Below, piece after piece: positions 1-6,251 of a DNA stretch of 8,127 nt. The translations under genes were made by a program, and so were the position numbers. Below the pieces are notes generated by a model that saw only the letters and a list, made by a program, of their open reading frames with translations, had not been told where the DNA came from and searched no databases. Position 1 is the first letter of the stretch. Each line of letters begins with the position of its first letter. Origin of the DNA: Thermoleophilia bacterium (GTDB lineage: Bacteria; Actinomycetota; Thermoleophilia; Miltoncostaeales; Miltoncostaeaceae); NCBI GenBank assembly GCA_017882555.1, contig JADGPH010000179.1, positions 1 to 8,127 of the forward strand. The letters are read 5' to 3'.

Positions 1-341
1 ACATGTACATCGCCATTGACCAAGCTGCGCACAAGCTCGAGCGTCAGGCAGCGCGGTACCGTGAGCGCCGCCGCCGCCATCGTGCCCCACACGAGCAGGC
101 TCCTGAGCCCGTCGAGATGATCGTGCCCGAGCTCCAGCACGAAGCCGAAGCCGAGGGGCCGCGTGTGGTCAAGACCAAGCAGTTTGTCGTGAAGCCGATG
201 TCCTCCGAGGAGGCGGCGCTGCACATGGACATGCTCCATCATGACTTCTATGTGTTCCGCAGTGCGGACACCGGGGACGTCAATGTCGTCTATCGCCGTC
301 ACGATGGCGATGTGGGGTTGATTGTTCCCGAGTTCGCGTAG
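1..341 (+). CDS. hpf: Long-form ribosome hibernation promoting factor, C-terminal part (5' end outside window)
   Basis: Long-form Hpf binds the 30S subunit in stationary phase or stress and pairs ribosomes into inactive 100S dimers through its C-terminal domain. The reading frame is already open at the left edge: the Met codon at base 3 matches an internal position (D-M-Y-x-A-I-D), so it is not the start. The end of the N-terminal ribosome-binding domain is visible (AIDQAAHKLERQ), then a basic linker (RERRRRHRAPHE) and an acidic stretch. The conserved C-terminal dimerisation domain follows, with the hallmarks VVKTKQF, KPMSSEEA, HDFYVFR, NVVYRR and GLIVPE. It stops with TAG. The family is usually about 180-230 residues, so roughly the first 80-100 are missing. 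Being upstream of secA is a common arrangement. The family call is firm; the upstream part cannot be judged here. Confidence 0.93.
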   Translation, partial: MYIAIDQAAHKLERQAARYRERRRRHRAPHEQAPEPVEMIVPELQHEAEAEGPRVVKTKQFVVKPMSSEEAALHMDMLHHDFYVFRSADTGDVNVVYRRHDGDVGLIVPEFA

Positions 342-343
342 CC

Positions 344-370
344 GCTGGCGCGTCGTTCGCGCGCGCCGGC
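344..370 (+). terminator. GC-rich hairpin just after hpf, possible U-less terminator
   Basis: GCTGGCGCG (344-352) pairs with CGCGCCGGC (362-370) over nine base pairs with one T-G wobble, around a 9-nt loop. It begins two bases after the hpf stop codon. No T-run follows, so it is not a classical intrinsic terminator. It may be a U-less terminator or a 3'-end stabilising hairpin for hpf mRNA. The pairing is read directly; the function is inferred. Confidence 0.45.
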
Positions 371-382
371 ACCGAGCGCAGC

Positions 383-415
383 CCGCGATCGTCGGCACCG
401 TTGCTACGATCGCGG
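383..415 (+). repeat. Perfect 10-bp inverted repeat upstream of secA
   Basis: CCGCGATCGT (383-392) and ACGATCGCGG (406-415) are exact reverse complements separated by 13 nt. Each arm contains the palindrome CGATCG. The repeat could form a stable hairpin (a second terminator-like element after hpf) or serve as an operator with two half-sites, because its right arm overlaps the candidate secA -10 element. No T-run follows. The repeat itself is certain; its role is not. Confidence 0.55.
402..410 (+). promoter_or_regulatory. Possible extended -10 promoter for secA
   Basis: TGCTACGAT reads as an extended -10 (TGn followed by TACGAT, which matches TATAAT at positions 1, 2, 5 and 6). It would start transcription near 416-418 and give a leader of about 30 nt for secA. 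No good -35 lies 16-18 bp upstream, so the call rests on the extended -10 alone. It lies inside the right part of the 383-415 inverted repeat. Confidence 0.35.
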
Positions 416-436
416 AACCCACATCGGCCATTAGCT

Positions 437-440
437 GAGG
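437..440 (+). promoter_or_regulatory. Ribosome binding site supporting the GTG start of secA
   Basis: GAGG lies 5 nt upstream of the GTG at 446. It supports this GTG start, which also puts the conserved SecA N-terminus (LLNKVLRFGEGR) at the expected distance from the first residue. Confidence 0.5.
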
Positions 441-445
441 TTTAG

Positions 446-3064
446 GTGTCGACGGATCTCCTTAATAAGGTGCTGCGGTTTGGCGAGGGTCGCCAGATCA
501 AGCAGATGCAGGCGCGCGTCGTGGCGATTGGCACTCGTGAACCGGAGCTGGAGCAGCTCACCGACGACGAGCTGCTGCGCCGCAGCAACGAACTCCGCGA
601 GCAGGTCGCCAACGGGGCGGAGCTCGACGACGTCCTGATCGACGCATTCGCGCTCGTGCGTGAGGTGGGGCGTCGCACGTTGGGACTGCGGTTGTATGAC
701 GTCCAGCTGATCGGTGCGCAAGTTCTGCACGCCGGACGCATCGCCGAGATGAAGACCGGTGAGGGCAAGACCTTTTCCGCGACGGCTGCGGTGTACCTCA
801 ACGCGCTGGCGGGCGAGGGCGTGCATGTGGTCACGGTCAATGATTACCTGGCGCGTCGTGACGCCGAGTGGATGCGTCCGGTGTATACGGGCCTGGGAAT
901 CAGCGTTGGCGTGATCGAGACCACGCTCGATCCGCTGACCCGACGCGATGCCTATGCCGCGGATGCGACCTACGGCACAAATGCCGAATTCGGATTCGAC
1001 TACCTGCGCGACAACATGGCCGTCCAACTGTCCGACACCGTGCAGCGCGGGTATTGCTTTTGCATCGTGGATGAGGTCGACTCGATCCTCATCGATGAGG
1101 CTCGCACGCCGCTGATCATCTCTGGGATCCCCGAGGCCGCGGCCGACGCCTACTACCGCTTCGCACGTATCATCCCCACCTTGCGCAAGCGCGTCGACTA
1201 CGAGGTCGATGAGAAGCAGCGTTCCGCATCGCCGACCGAGAGCGGGGTCGAGAAGGTGGAACGCGCGCTGGGCATCGAGAACCTGTATCTCGACATCCAC
1301 GGGCAATTGGTGAATCACCTGATCCAAGCCCTCAAGGCGCACGCGCTCTATCGCAAGGACAAGGAGTACATCGTCCGCGAGGGCGAGGTCCTGATCGTCG
1401 ACGAGTTCACCGGGCGAGTGCTCGAAGGCCGACGCTACTCGGAGGGGCTGCACCAGGCGATCGAGGCCAAGGAGGGATTGGCGATCCGCGAGGAGAACCA
1501 GACGCTCGCGACGATCACCCTCCAGAACTACTTTCGCATGTACGACAAGCTCTCGGGGATGACCGGCACCGCCGCAACCGAGGCCAACGAGTTCAACAAG
1601 ATCTACAACGCCGACGTCGTGACGATCCCGACCAATCAACCGATCCGGCGCCTGGACGAGCAGGACTACATCTTCAAGACCAAGGACGCAAAGTTCACCG
1701 CGGTGGTCGATGACATCGCAACAGCCCACGAACGTGGTCAGCCAGTGCTCGTCGGCACGATCTCTGTCGAGATCTCCGAGTCGCTGTCCCAGCATCTGTC
1801 CGAGCGCAACGTTCCGCACAACGTTTTGAACGCCAAGCAGCACGACCGTGAGGCGGAGATCATCAAGGACGCGGGTGCGATCGGCGCGGTCACGATTGCG
1901 ACGAACATGGCGGGTCGCGGTGTGGATATCAAACTGGGAGACGGCGTCGCGATCCTCGGCGGGCTGTACGTGATCGGCACCGAGCGACACGAGAGTCGAC
2001 GGATCGACAACCAGTTGCGTGGTCGATCTGGTCGCCAGGGTGACCCCGGGCGTACGCGGTTCTATCTCTCGGCCGAAGACGACCTGATTCGCGTGTTCGC
2101 CGGTGACCGGATCTACCGGATTCTCGATCGCCTCGGTCCGGGTGACGATCTCCCGATCGAATCCAAGATGCTCACGCGCACGATCGAGGGCGCACAAAAG
2201 AAGGTCGAGGAGATGAACTTCAACATCCGCAAGACGGTGTTGGAGTACGACGACGTGTTGAACAAGCAGCGTGAGGTGATCTATGCGGAGCGTCGCCGCG
2301 TATTGGAGGGCGAAGACCTCTCCGAACAGGCGCGCGACTGGATCGCCGAGGTGTTGGTAGAAGAGGTCGACCGCTTCGCCGGCGAGGACCTCGATGCGAC
2401 CGAATGGGATCTGGAAGGACTTCTCGCCAGCCTGCGGACCTTCTATTCGGTGCTGCTGACCGAGGCCGATCTGTTGACGCCCGGCGACGGCGACGCGGCG
2501 ACGCGCGGCGACCTCTTGGACCGGCTCGAAGATGATGCCATCGACGCCTACGAGCGCCACGAGACGCTAATTGGGCCCGAGAACATCCGTGAGTGGGAGC
2601 GCTACATATTGCTGCAGGTCGTGGACCTGCATTGGCGCGAGCACCTGTACGCGATGGACTACCTGCGCGAAGGCATTCACTTGCGCGCGCTCGCCCAGCA
2701 CGACCCGCTCTCGTCCTACCGCATCGAGGGTCACGCGATGTTCGACGAGACGATGTCGATGATTCGTCGCGAGTTTGTGCGCTACATGTTCCACGTCGAG
2801 ACCCCGCCGCCCGCCGAACGCGAGCCGACCCAGCCCGCCCAGGTCGGCTACTCCTTCCAGGAGGAGCCGGTTCAAGGCTTCCAGGCACTCGAGGCGGTCG
2901 TCGCGCATGATCCGAGCCTTGCCGCGGTCGTGGAGGCCGAGCCTCCCGCGATGCCGGCGGTAGAGCAGCGGATCGTCTCCGACCAACAGCGTATTGGCCG
3001 CAACGATCCGTGTTGGTGTGGGTCCGGGATCAAGTACAAGAAGTGCCACGGCGCGGCCGAGTAG
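446..3064 (+). CDS. secA: Preprotein translocase ATPase subunit SecA
   Basis: SecA is the ATPase motor that pushes unfolded preproteins through SecYEG at the cytoplasmic face of the membrane. The 872-residue product is full length (B. subtilis 841, E. coli 901). The start is GTG. Visible in order: the N-terminus LLNKVLRFGEGR; Walker A MKTGEGKT (102-109); TYGTNAEFGFDYLRDN (175-190); Walker B/DEAD-like VDEVDSILIDEART (208-221); the preprotein cross-linking region (about 222-370); helicase half 2 with TNMAGRGVDIKLG (486-498) and QLRGRSGRQGDPG (523-535); the scaffold helix and two-helix finger (about 585-770, DLHWREHLYAMDYLREGIHLR); and a C-terminal zinc motif C856-x-C858-x8-C867-H868. The zinc tail marks it as the housekeeping SecA rather than SecA2. 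The finger-loop residue that is Tyr794 in E. coli appears to be Leu749 here. It ends in TAG, 19 nt before prfB, so cotranscription is likely. Confidence 0.99.
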   Translation: MSTDLLNKVLRFGEGRQIKQMQARVVAIGTREPELEQLTDDELLRRSNELREQVANGAELDDVLIDAFALVREVGRRTLGLRLYDVQLIGAQVLHAGRIAEMKTGEGKTFSATAAVYLNALAGEGVHVVTVNDYLARRDAEWMRPVYTGLGISVGVIETTLDPLTRRDAYAADATYGTNAEFGFDYLRDNMAVQLSDTVQRGYCFCIVDEVDSILIDEARTPLIISGIPEAAADAYYRFARIIPTLRKRVDYEVDEKQRSASPTESGVEKVERALGIENLYLDIHGQLVNHLIQALKAHALYRKDKEYIVREGEVLIVDEFTGRVLEGRRYSEGLHQAIEAKEGLAIREENQTLATITLQNYFRMYDKLSGMTGTAATEANEFNKIYNADVVTIPTNQPIRRLDEQDYIFKTKDAKFTAVVDDIATAHERGQPVLVGTISVEISESLSQHLSERNVPHNVLNAKQHDREAEIIKDAGAIGAVTIATNMAGRGVDIKLGDGVAILGGLYVIGTERHESRRIDNQLRGRSGRQGDPGRTRFYLSAEDDLIRVFAGDRIYRILDRLGPGDDLPIESKMLTRTIEGAQKKVEEMNFNIRKTVLEYDDVLNKQREVIYAERRRVLEGEDLSEQARDWIAEVLVEEVDRFAGEDLDATEWDLEGLLASLRTFYSVLLTEADLLTPGDGDAATRGDLLDRLEDDAIDAYERHETLIGPENIREWERYILLQVVDLHWREHLYAMDYLREGIHLRALAQHDPLSSYRIEGHAMFDETMSMIRREFVRYMFHVETPPPAEREPTQPAQVGYSFQEEPVQGFQALEAVVAHDPSLAAVVEAEPPAMPAVEQRIVSDQQRIGRNDPCWCGSGIKYKKCHGAAE

Positions 3065-3083
3065 CACGGGCCGCACCGCTTCG

Positions 3084-4211
3084 ATGACACCACCCGACAC
3101 GACGACACTCGATGAGCTTGGCCAGCGGATCGCGGGCTTGCGTGAGCGGGTGGAGATGCTCGGCGCCTACCTCAATCCCGCGGCGCTCGCGGCCCGTCAG
3201 GACGAGCTCGAGCAGCTCATGCAGGAACCTGGTTTCTGGGACGACCCGCAGGTCGCATCACGCGTCTCTGCCGAACACGCGGCGGTGCGCGATCGGCGTA
3301 TCGAGCACGAGCACCTCGCCCGGGAGATCGGGGACCTCGATGATCTCATCGAGGTCGCAAAAGAGGGCGATGAGGGGGATGAGTTCGCGATGGAGCTCGC
3401 CGACGGGCTCGATCGCGTCGAGGCCCAGTTGGCGCGTCTGGAAGAGTTGCGCCTGTTTAGCGGTGAGCACGATGCGGGCGACGCCGTCATGACCATCAAT
3501 GCCGGGGAGGGCGGCACCGACGCCCAGGACTGGGCCGAGATGCTGATGCGCATGTATATGCGCTGGGCCGAGGCCCGTGGCTTTGCCGCGGATATCAAAG
3601 AGATCCAAGAGGGTGCCGAGGCCGGGATCAAGAGCGTCACGATGACGATCTCCGGTCCGAGCGCCTACGGTCTGACCTCGGCCGAGCGCGGGGTGCATCG
3701 CTTGGTGCGGCTGTCGCCCTTCGACTCGGCGCATCGTCGCCAGACCTCATTTGCGGCGGTAGATGTCGCGCCGCTGGTCAGTGATGACGTCCCGGTCGAG
3801 ATCGATGAGAAGGACCTGAAGATCGATACGTACCGTGCGTCCGGGGCAGGTGGCCAGCATGTCAACAAGACCGAATCGGCGGTACGGATCACGCACCAAC
3901 CGACGGGAATCGTCGTCCAATGCCAAAACGAGCGCTCCCAGATGCAGAACCGCGCGACGGCGATGAGCATGTTGCGCGCTCGGATCGTGCAACAAGAACT
4001 CGAGCGGCGGGAAGAGGAGGCGGCCCGGGCCCGCGGAGAAAGCCTCAAGATTGGATTCGGCAGCCAGATCCGGAGCTACGTGATCCACCCGTATACGCTG
4101 GTGAAAGACCTGCGCACCGGGGTCGAGGTCGGGAATGCCCAAAGCGTGTTGGATGGCGATCTGGATGGATTCATTCGCGCCGAGCTGGAGCGTCGGGCCA
4201 AGCTCAATTAG
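3084..4211 (+). CDS. prfB: Peptide chain release factor 2 (RF2), no programmed frameshift
   Basis: RF2 recognises UGA and UAA stop codons on the ribosome and triggers peptide release. The product is 375 residues (family usually about 365). The codon-recognition tripeptide SPF is at 211-213, specific to RF2, and the catalytic GGQ is at 256-258 inside YRASGAGGQHVNKTES. The C-terminal GSQIRSYV and DLRTGVE segments are also present. The residue equivalent to E. coli position 246 is Ala, the common form. The frame stays open through the site where many bacteria carry an in-frame TGA and +1 shift (residues 25-31 read MLGAYLN), so autoregulatory frameshifting is absent. The ATG at 3084 is preferred over the ATG at 2994, which would add 30 low-complexity residues overlapping secA. 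No clear Shine-Dalgarno precedes it, so coupling to secA translation 19 nt upstream is plausible. It stops with TAG. Confidence 0.98.
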   Translation: MTPPDTTTLDELGQRIAGLRERVEMLGAYLNPAALAARQDELEQLMQEPGFWDDPQVASRVSAEHAAVRDRRIEHEHLAREIGDLDDLIEVAKEGDEGDEFAMELADGLDRVEAQLARLEELRLFSGEHDAGDAVMTINAGEGGTDAQDWAEMLMRMYMRWAEARGFAADIKEIQEGAEAGIKSVTMTISGPSAYGLTSAERGVHRLVRLSPFDSAHRRQTSFAAVDVAPLVSDDVPVEIDEKDLKIDTYRASGAGGQHVNKTESAVRITHQPTGIVVQCQNERSQMQNRATAMSMLRARIVQQELERREEEAARARGESLKIGFGSQIRSYVIHPYTLVKDLRTGVEVGNAQSVLDGDLDGFIRAELERRAKLN

Positions 4212-4226
4212 CTGTACGGTAGGCGG

Positions 4227-4290
4227 AGAAGGCGAGATCCGGCAAGGAACTTTGCCGGGTTTGGCGAATCCCAACGGGGTAAGGCCTTCT
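4227..4290 (+). other. Foldable non-coding segment between prfB and ftsE
   Basis: Three complementary pairs nest neatly. AGAAGGC (4227-4233) pairs with GCCTTCT (4284-4290) as a closing stem. CCGGCAA (4239-4245) pairs with TTGCCGG (4252-4258) around the loop GGAACT and can be extended to 4237-4260. TTGG (4261-4264) pairs with CCAA (4271-4274). The layout is that of a three-way junction. It starts 15 nt after the prfB stop and ends before the ftsE promoter, so it would lie in the prfB 3' UTR or be a separate small RNA. No T-run follows the main stem. I do not recognise it as a known RNA family. The pairing is seen; function is unknown and chance pairing in GC-rich DNA is possible. Confidence 0.3.
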
Positions 4291-4323
4291 GAGCAGTGGC
4301 GTATTTACAGGGGTTACGGCGGT

Positions 4324-4351
4324 TTGACAGGCGCCACGGAAGCGGGATACC
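4324..4351 (+). promoter_or_regulatory. Likely ftsEX promoter
   Basis: A perfect -35 TTGACA (4324-4329) is followed after 16 nt by GATACC (4346-4351), which matches the core A-T-A of the -10 consensus. Transcription would begin near 4358 and give a leader of about 100 nt before the ftsE ATG. This is the best sigma-70-type promoter in the window and sits in its largest gap. The rest of the gap (4352-4458) shows a 10-bp palindrome GATCCGGATC (4397-4406) and the ftsE ribosome binding site, and nothing else I can name. Confidence 0.6.
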
Positions 4352-4446
4352 CTTCTCGGGCTTCCCGGACGCCGATCGTGCGCCGAGGCCGAAGCGGATC
4401 CGGATCTCACGGTTCCCAAACGGCGGTTGAAGATGACCGCCCGTCC

Positions 4447-4451
4447 GAGGG
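4447..4451 (+). promoter_or_regulatory. Ribosome binding site that selects the ftsE start at 4459
   Basis: GAGGG lies 7 nt upstream of the ATG at 4459. The alternative ATG at 4588, where most FtsE proteins begin, has no comparable site, so the upstream start with its N-terminal extension is favoured. Confidence 0.5.
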
Positions 4452-4458
4452 TCGCAGC

Positions 4459-5277
4459 ATGAGCACCGAGACCGACACCGATGCTGAGCTGAATTCAGCA
4501 GAGCCATCACGTTCCGCAAGTCGTCCCGCTCGGGATGTCGAGCGCCGTATTGATCGCCGAAGCCTGCTGCGTCCGGGCGATGGTCCGATGGTGATTTTCG
4601 AGGGTGTGACCAAACGCTACGGCACGGACGTGGTCGGGCTGGAGGACGTGTCGCTGTCGATCGAGGCGGGCGAGTTCGTGTTCTTGGTGGGGCCCTCGGG
4701 CTCGGGCAAGTCGACCTTCATTCGCCTGCTGATCAAGGAGCTGGACGCGACCGAGGGCACGGTGATCGTCGGTGGGCGCGATCTCGGCAAGATGCGCCGA
4801 TCCAAGGTGCCATACCTGCGGCGCGGGATCGGATGTGTATTTCAGGACTTCAAGCTGCTGCCGGGGCGGACGATCTACGAGAACGTCGCCTATGCGCTTG
4901 AGGTCACCGGAGATGCCCCGCGTGCGATTCGTCGCAAGGTGCCCGAGATCCTGTCGCTGACCGGGTTGTCCGACAAGTCCGATCGCCTGCCAAACGAATT
5001 GTCTGGTGGCGAGCAGCAGCGTGTCTCGATCGCTCGTGCCTTCGTCAATCATCCGCGCCTGCTCATCGCCGATGAGCCGACCGGGAACCTCGATCCCGAC
5101 ACGTCCATCGGGATCATGCAGTTGCTCTACCGCATCAACCGCACCGGCACGACGGTGATCATGGCGACCCACGATCGCGATCTCGTCGACAAGATGCAGA
5201 TGCGGGTGGTCGCTCTGGAAGACGGACGCCTTGTGCGCGATGAGCGCTCGGCGAGCTACGCCACGGTGGAACCGTGA
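4459..5277 (+). CDS. ftsE: Cell division ATP-binding protein FtsE with N-terminal extension
   Basis: FtsE is the cytoplasmic ATPase of the FtsEX complex, which couples the division machinery to activation of peptidoglycan hydrolases outside the membrane. From the ATG at 4459 the product is 272 residues. Residues 44-272 form the standard ABC domain: MVIFEGVTKRYG (44-55), Walker A GPSGSGKS (78-85), Q-loop VFQD (Q129), signature LSGGEQQR (181-188), Walker B LLIADEP (201-207), D-loop GNLD and switch His238 in ATHD. The first 43 residues are hydrophilic, acidic then Arg-rich, and absent from typical FtsE of about 220-230 residues. The start at 4459 has a good GAGGG site; M44 (base 4588) is the alternative start. 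The frame is open back to 4135, but that would overlap prfB and lacks support. The stop overlaps the ftsX start (GTGA), indicating coupling. Confidence 0.96.
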   Translation: MSTETDTDAELNSAEPSRSASRPARDVERRIDRRSLLRPGDGPMVIFEGVTKRYGTDVVGLEDVSLSIEAGEFVFLVGPSGSGKSTFIRLLIKELDATEGTVIVGGRDLGKMRRSKVPYLRRGIGCVFQDFKLLPGRTIYENVAYALEVTGDAPRAIRRKVPEILSLTGLSDKSDRLPNELSGGEQQRVSIARAFVNHPRLLIADEPTGNLDPDTSIGIMQLLYRINRTGTTVIMATHDRDLVDKMQMRVVALEDGRLVRDERSASYATVEP

Positions 5278-6179
5278 GGCTCGGGTTCTTCCTGCGCGAG
5301 GCCGTGCGGTCGATTCGGGCCAACGTCGCGATTTCAATCGCGGCCATCGTGACCGTGATGATCGCGGTCTTCATTCTGGGCACCTTCATTCCGTCGTACT
5401 TATACGTCCAGTCGACGGTCAATCAGCAGAAGTCGCGCCTGGATCTGCAGGTCTACGTCGCTGACGCCGCCACGACCCCCGAGGTCGCGGCCCTGCAGGC
5501 CGAGATCGTCGGTTTGAAGGACCACGGTCTGGTCAAGGGCTTCACCTACGTCTCCAAGGATGAGGCGCTGCAGCAATTCAAGAGTCGCCTGAACGACCCT
5601 TCGATCTTGAACCTGCTGCCCAACAACCCCTTGCCGGCGTCGTTCGATGTCACGCCGACCGACCCGTCGCACAACACTCAGATCGCCGCGTCGCTACGCG
5701 CCAGCCCAGCGATCGATACCACGATGCCCGGAAACGGCATCAGCTACGCCGAGCAAACGGCCAATCGATTGCTGTCGATCGCGCGGTTCATTCAATACGC
5801 CGGTCTCGGGCTGATCGGGGTCCTGCTGATTGCCGCGGTGCTGTTGATCGGGAACACGATCCGACTGTCGATTTTCGCGCGTCGTCGTGAGGTCGAGGTG
5901 ATGCGGCTGGTGGGTGCTACAAACTGGTTCATTCGCTGGCCATTTGTGATTGAGGGCATCATCTGTGGAGTTGTCGGGGCGGTCATATCGGTGGCGGCGC
6001 TGTGGGTCGCCAAGGTCCTTATCGTGGATCCGTACGTCGCCAGCAGTACCGATGGCCTCACCAAGAACCAGGCGAACACGATCGGCTTCGCCAGCCTTGC
6101 CATCCTCCTGATTCTGGCGGGGGGCGCAGTCGGTGCGGTCGGCAGTGGCGTGACCCTGCGGCGCTTCTTGAAGGTGTAG
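5274..6179 (+). CDS. ftsX: Cell division membrane protein FtsX
   Basis: FtsX is the membrane partner of FtsE; its extracellular domain relays the signal to cell wall hydrolases or their activators. The 301-residue product has the expected four-helix layout: TM1 about 19-42, a large extracellular domain about 45-170, TM2 about 173-194, TM3 about 226-250 and TM4 about 268-291. Between TM2 and TM3 is the FtsX/MacB-type cytoplasmic segment RRREVEVMRLVGATNWFIRW (203-222), the likely contact with FtsE. The GTG start overlaps the ftsE stop by 4 nt and has GGTGGA a few bases upstream, so translation is coupled. It ends in TAG. No EnvC-like or M23 hydrolase gene follows directly; the next gene is an S41 protease. 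Which hydrolase this FtsX controls cannot be told from the window. Confidence 0.96.
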   Translation: MRLGFFLREAVRSIRANVAISIAAIVTVMIAVFILGTFIPSYLYVQSTVNQQKSRLDLQVYVADAATTPEVAALQAEIVGLKDHGLVKGFTYVSKDEALQQFKSRLNDPSILNLLPNNPLPASFDVTPTDPSHNTQIAASLRASPAIDTTMPGNGISYAEQTANRLLSIARFIQYAGLGLIGVLLIAAVLLIGNTIRLSIFARRREVEVMRLVGATNWFIRWPFVIEGIICGVVGAVISVAALWVAKVLIVDPYVASSTDGLTKNQANTIGFASLAILLILAGGAVGAVGSGVTLRRFLKV

Positions 6180-6185
6180 GCCTGG

Positions 6186-6226
6186 GCGGTTGACCTCGCC
6201 GCGATTCTGCGGGCGGGGGCAACCGC
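6186..6226 (+). terminator. Strong 41-nt hairpin between ftsX and the S41 gene
   Basis: GCGGTTG (6186-6192) pairs exactly with CAACCGC (6220-6226). The inner parts continue the stem with one mismatch, one wobble and one bulge (CGCC with GGCG, then GC with GC), closing on the loop GATTCT (6203-6208). No T-run follows. It begins 7 nt after the ftsX stop and ends 22 nt before the S41 start region. It could be a U-less terminator or attenuator, an RNA processing or stabilising site, or a control on S41 translation. The pairing is clear; the role is inferred. Confidence 0.5.
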
Positions 6227-6251
6227 GCATGTCTCGTCGCACCCCTCGGTG

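Noticed and set aside
431..2560. A 709-codon open frame on the minus strand opposite secA
   Set aside because: Its sequence is low-complexity and mirrors GC-rich codon bias of secA on the other strand. It has no recognisable domain, and secA on the + strand is beyond doubt.
2994..3083. Upstream ATG that would lengthen RF2 by 30 residues
   Set aside because: It overlaps the secA zinc-motif coding region, encodes a Ser/Arg/Gly-rich string with no RF2 similarity, and the start at 3084 gives the normal RF2 length.
4207..4280. Resemblance to the 3' part of a c-di-AMP (ydaO-type) riboswitch (AGCT-x4-GGTAGGCGGA, then GCGAATCC)
   Set aside because: The segments are in the wrong order for that riboswitch and the required upstream half is prfB coding sequence without the conserved elements. 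A covariance-model search with Infernal would settle it.
4135..4458. Open frame extending FtsE upstream by 108 codons
   Set aside because: It overlaps the prfB 3' end, crosses the predicted ftsE promoter, and its codons do not look like the neighbouring genes. The ATG at 4459 has a ribosome binding site.
6190..6195. TTGACC as a -35 element for the S41 gene
   Set aside because: No -10-like sequence follows at 16-18 nt; the region is G-rich and forms the right arm of the hairpin.
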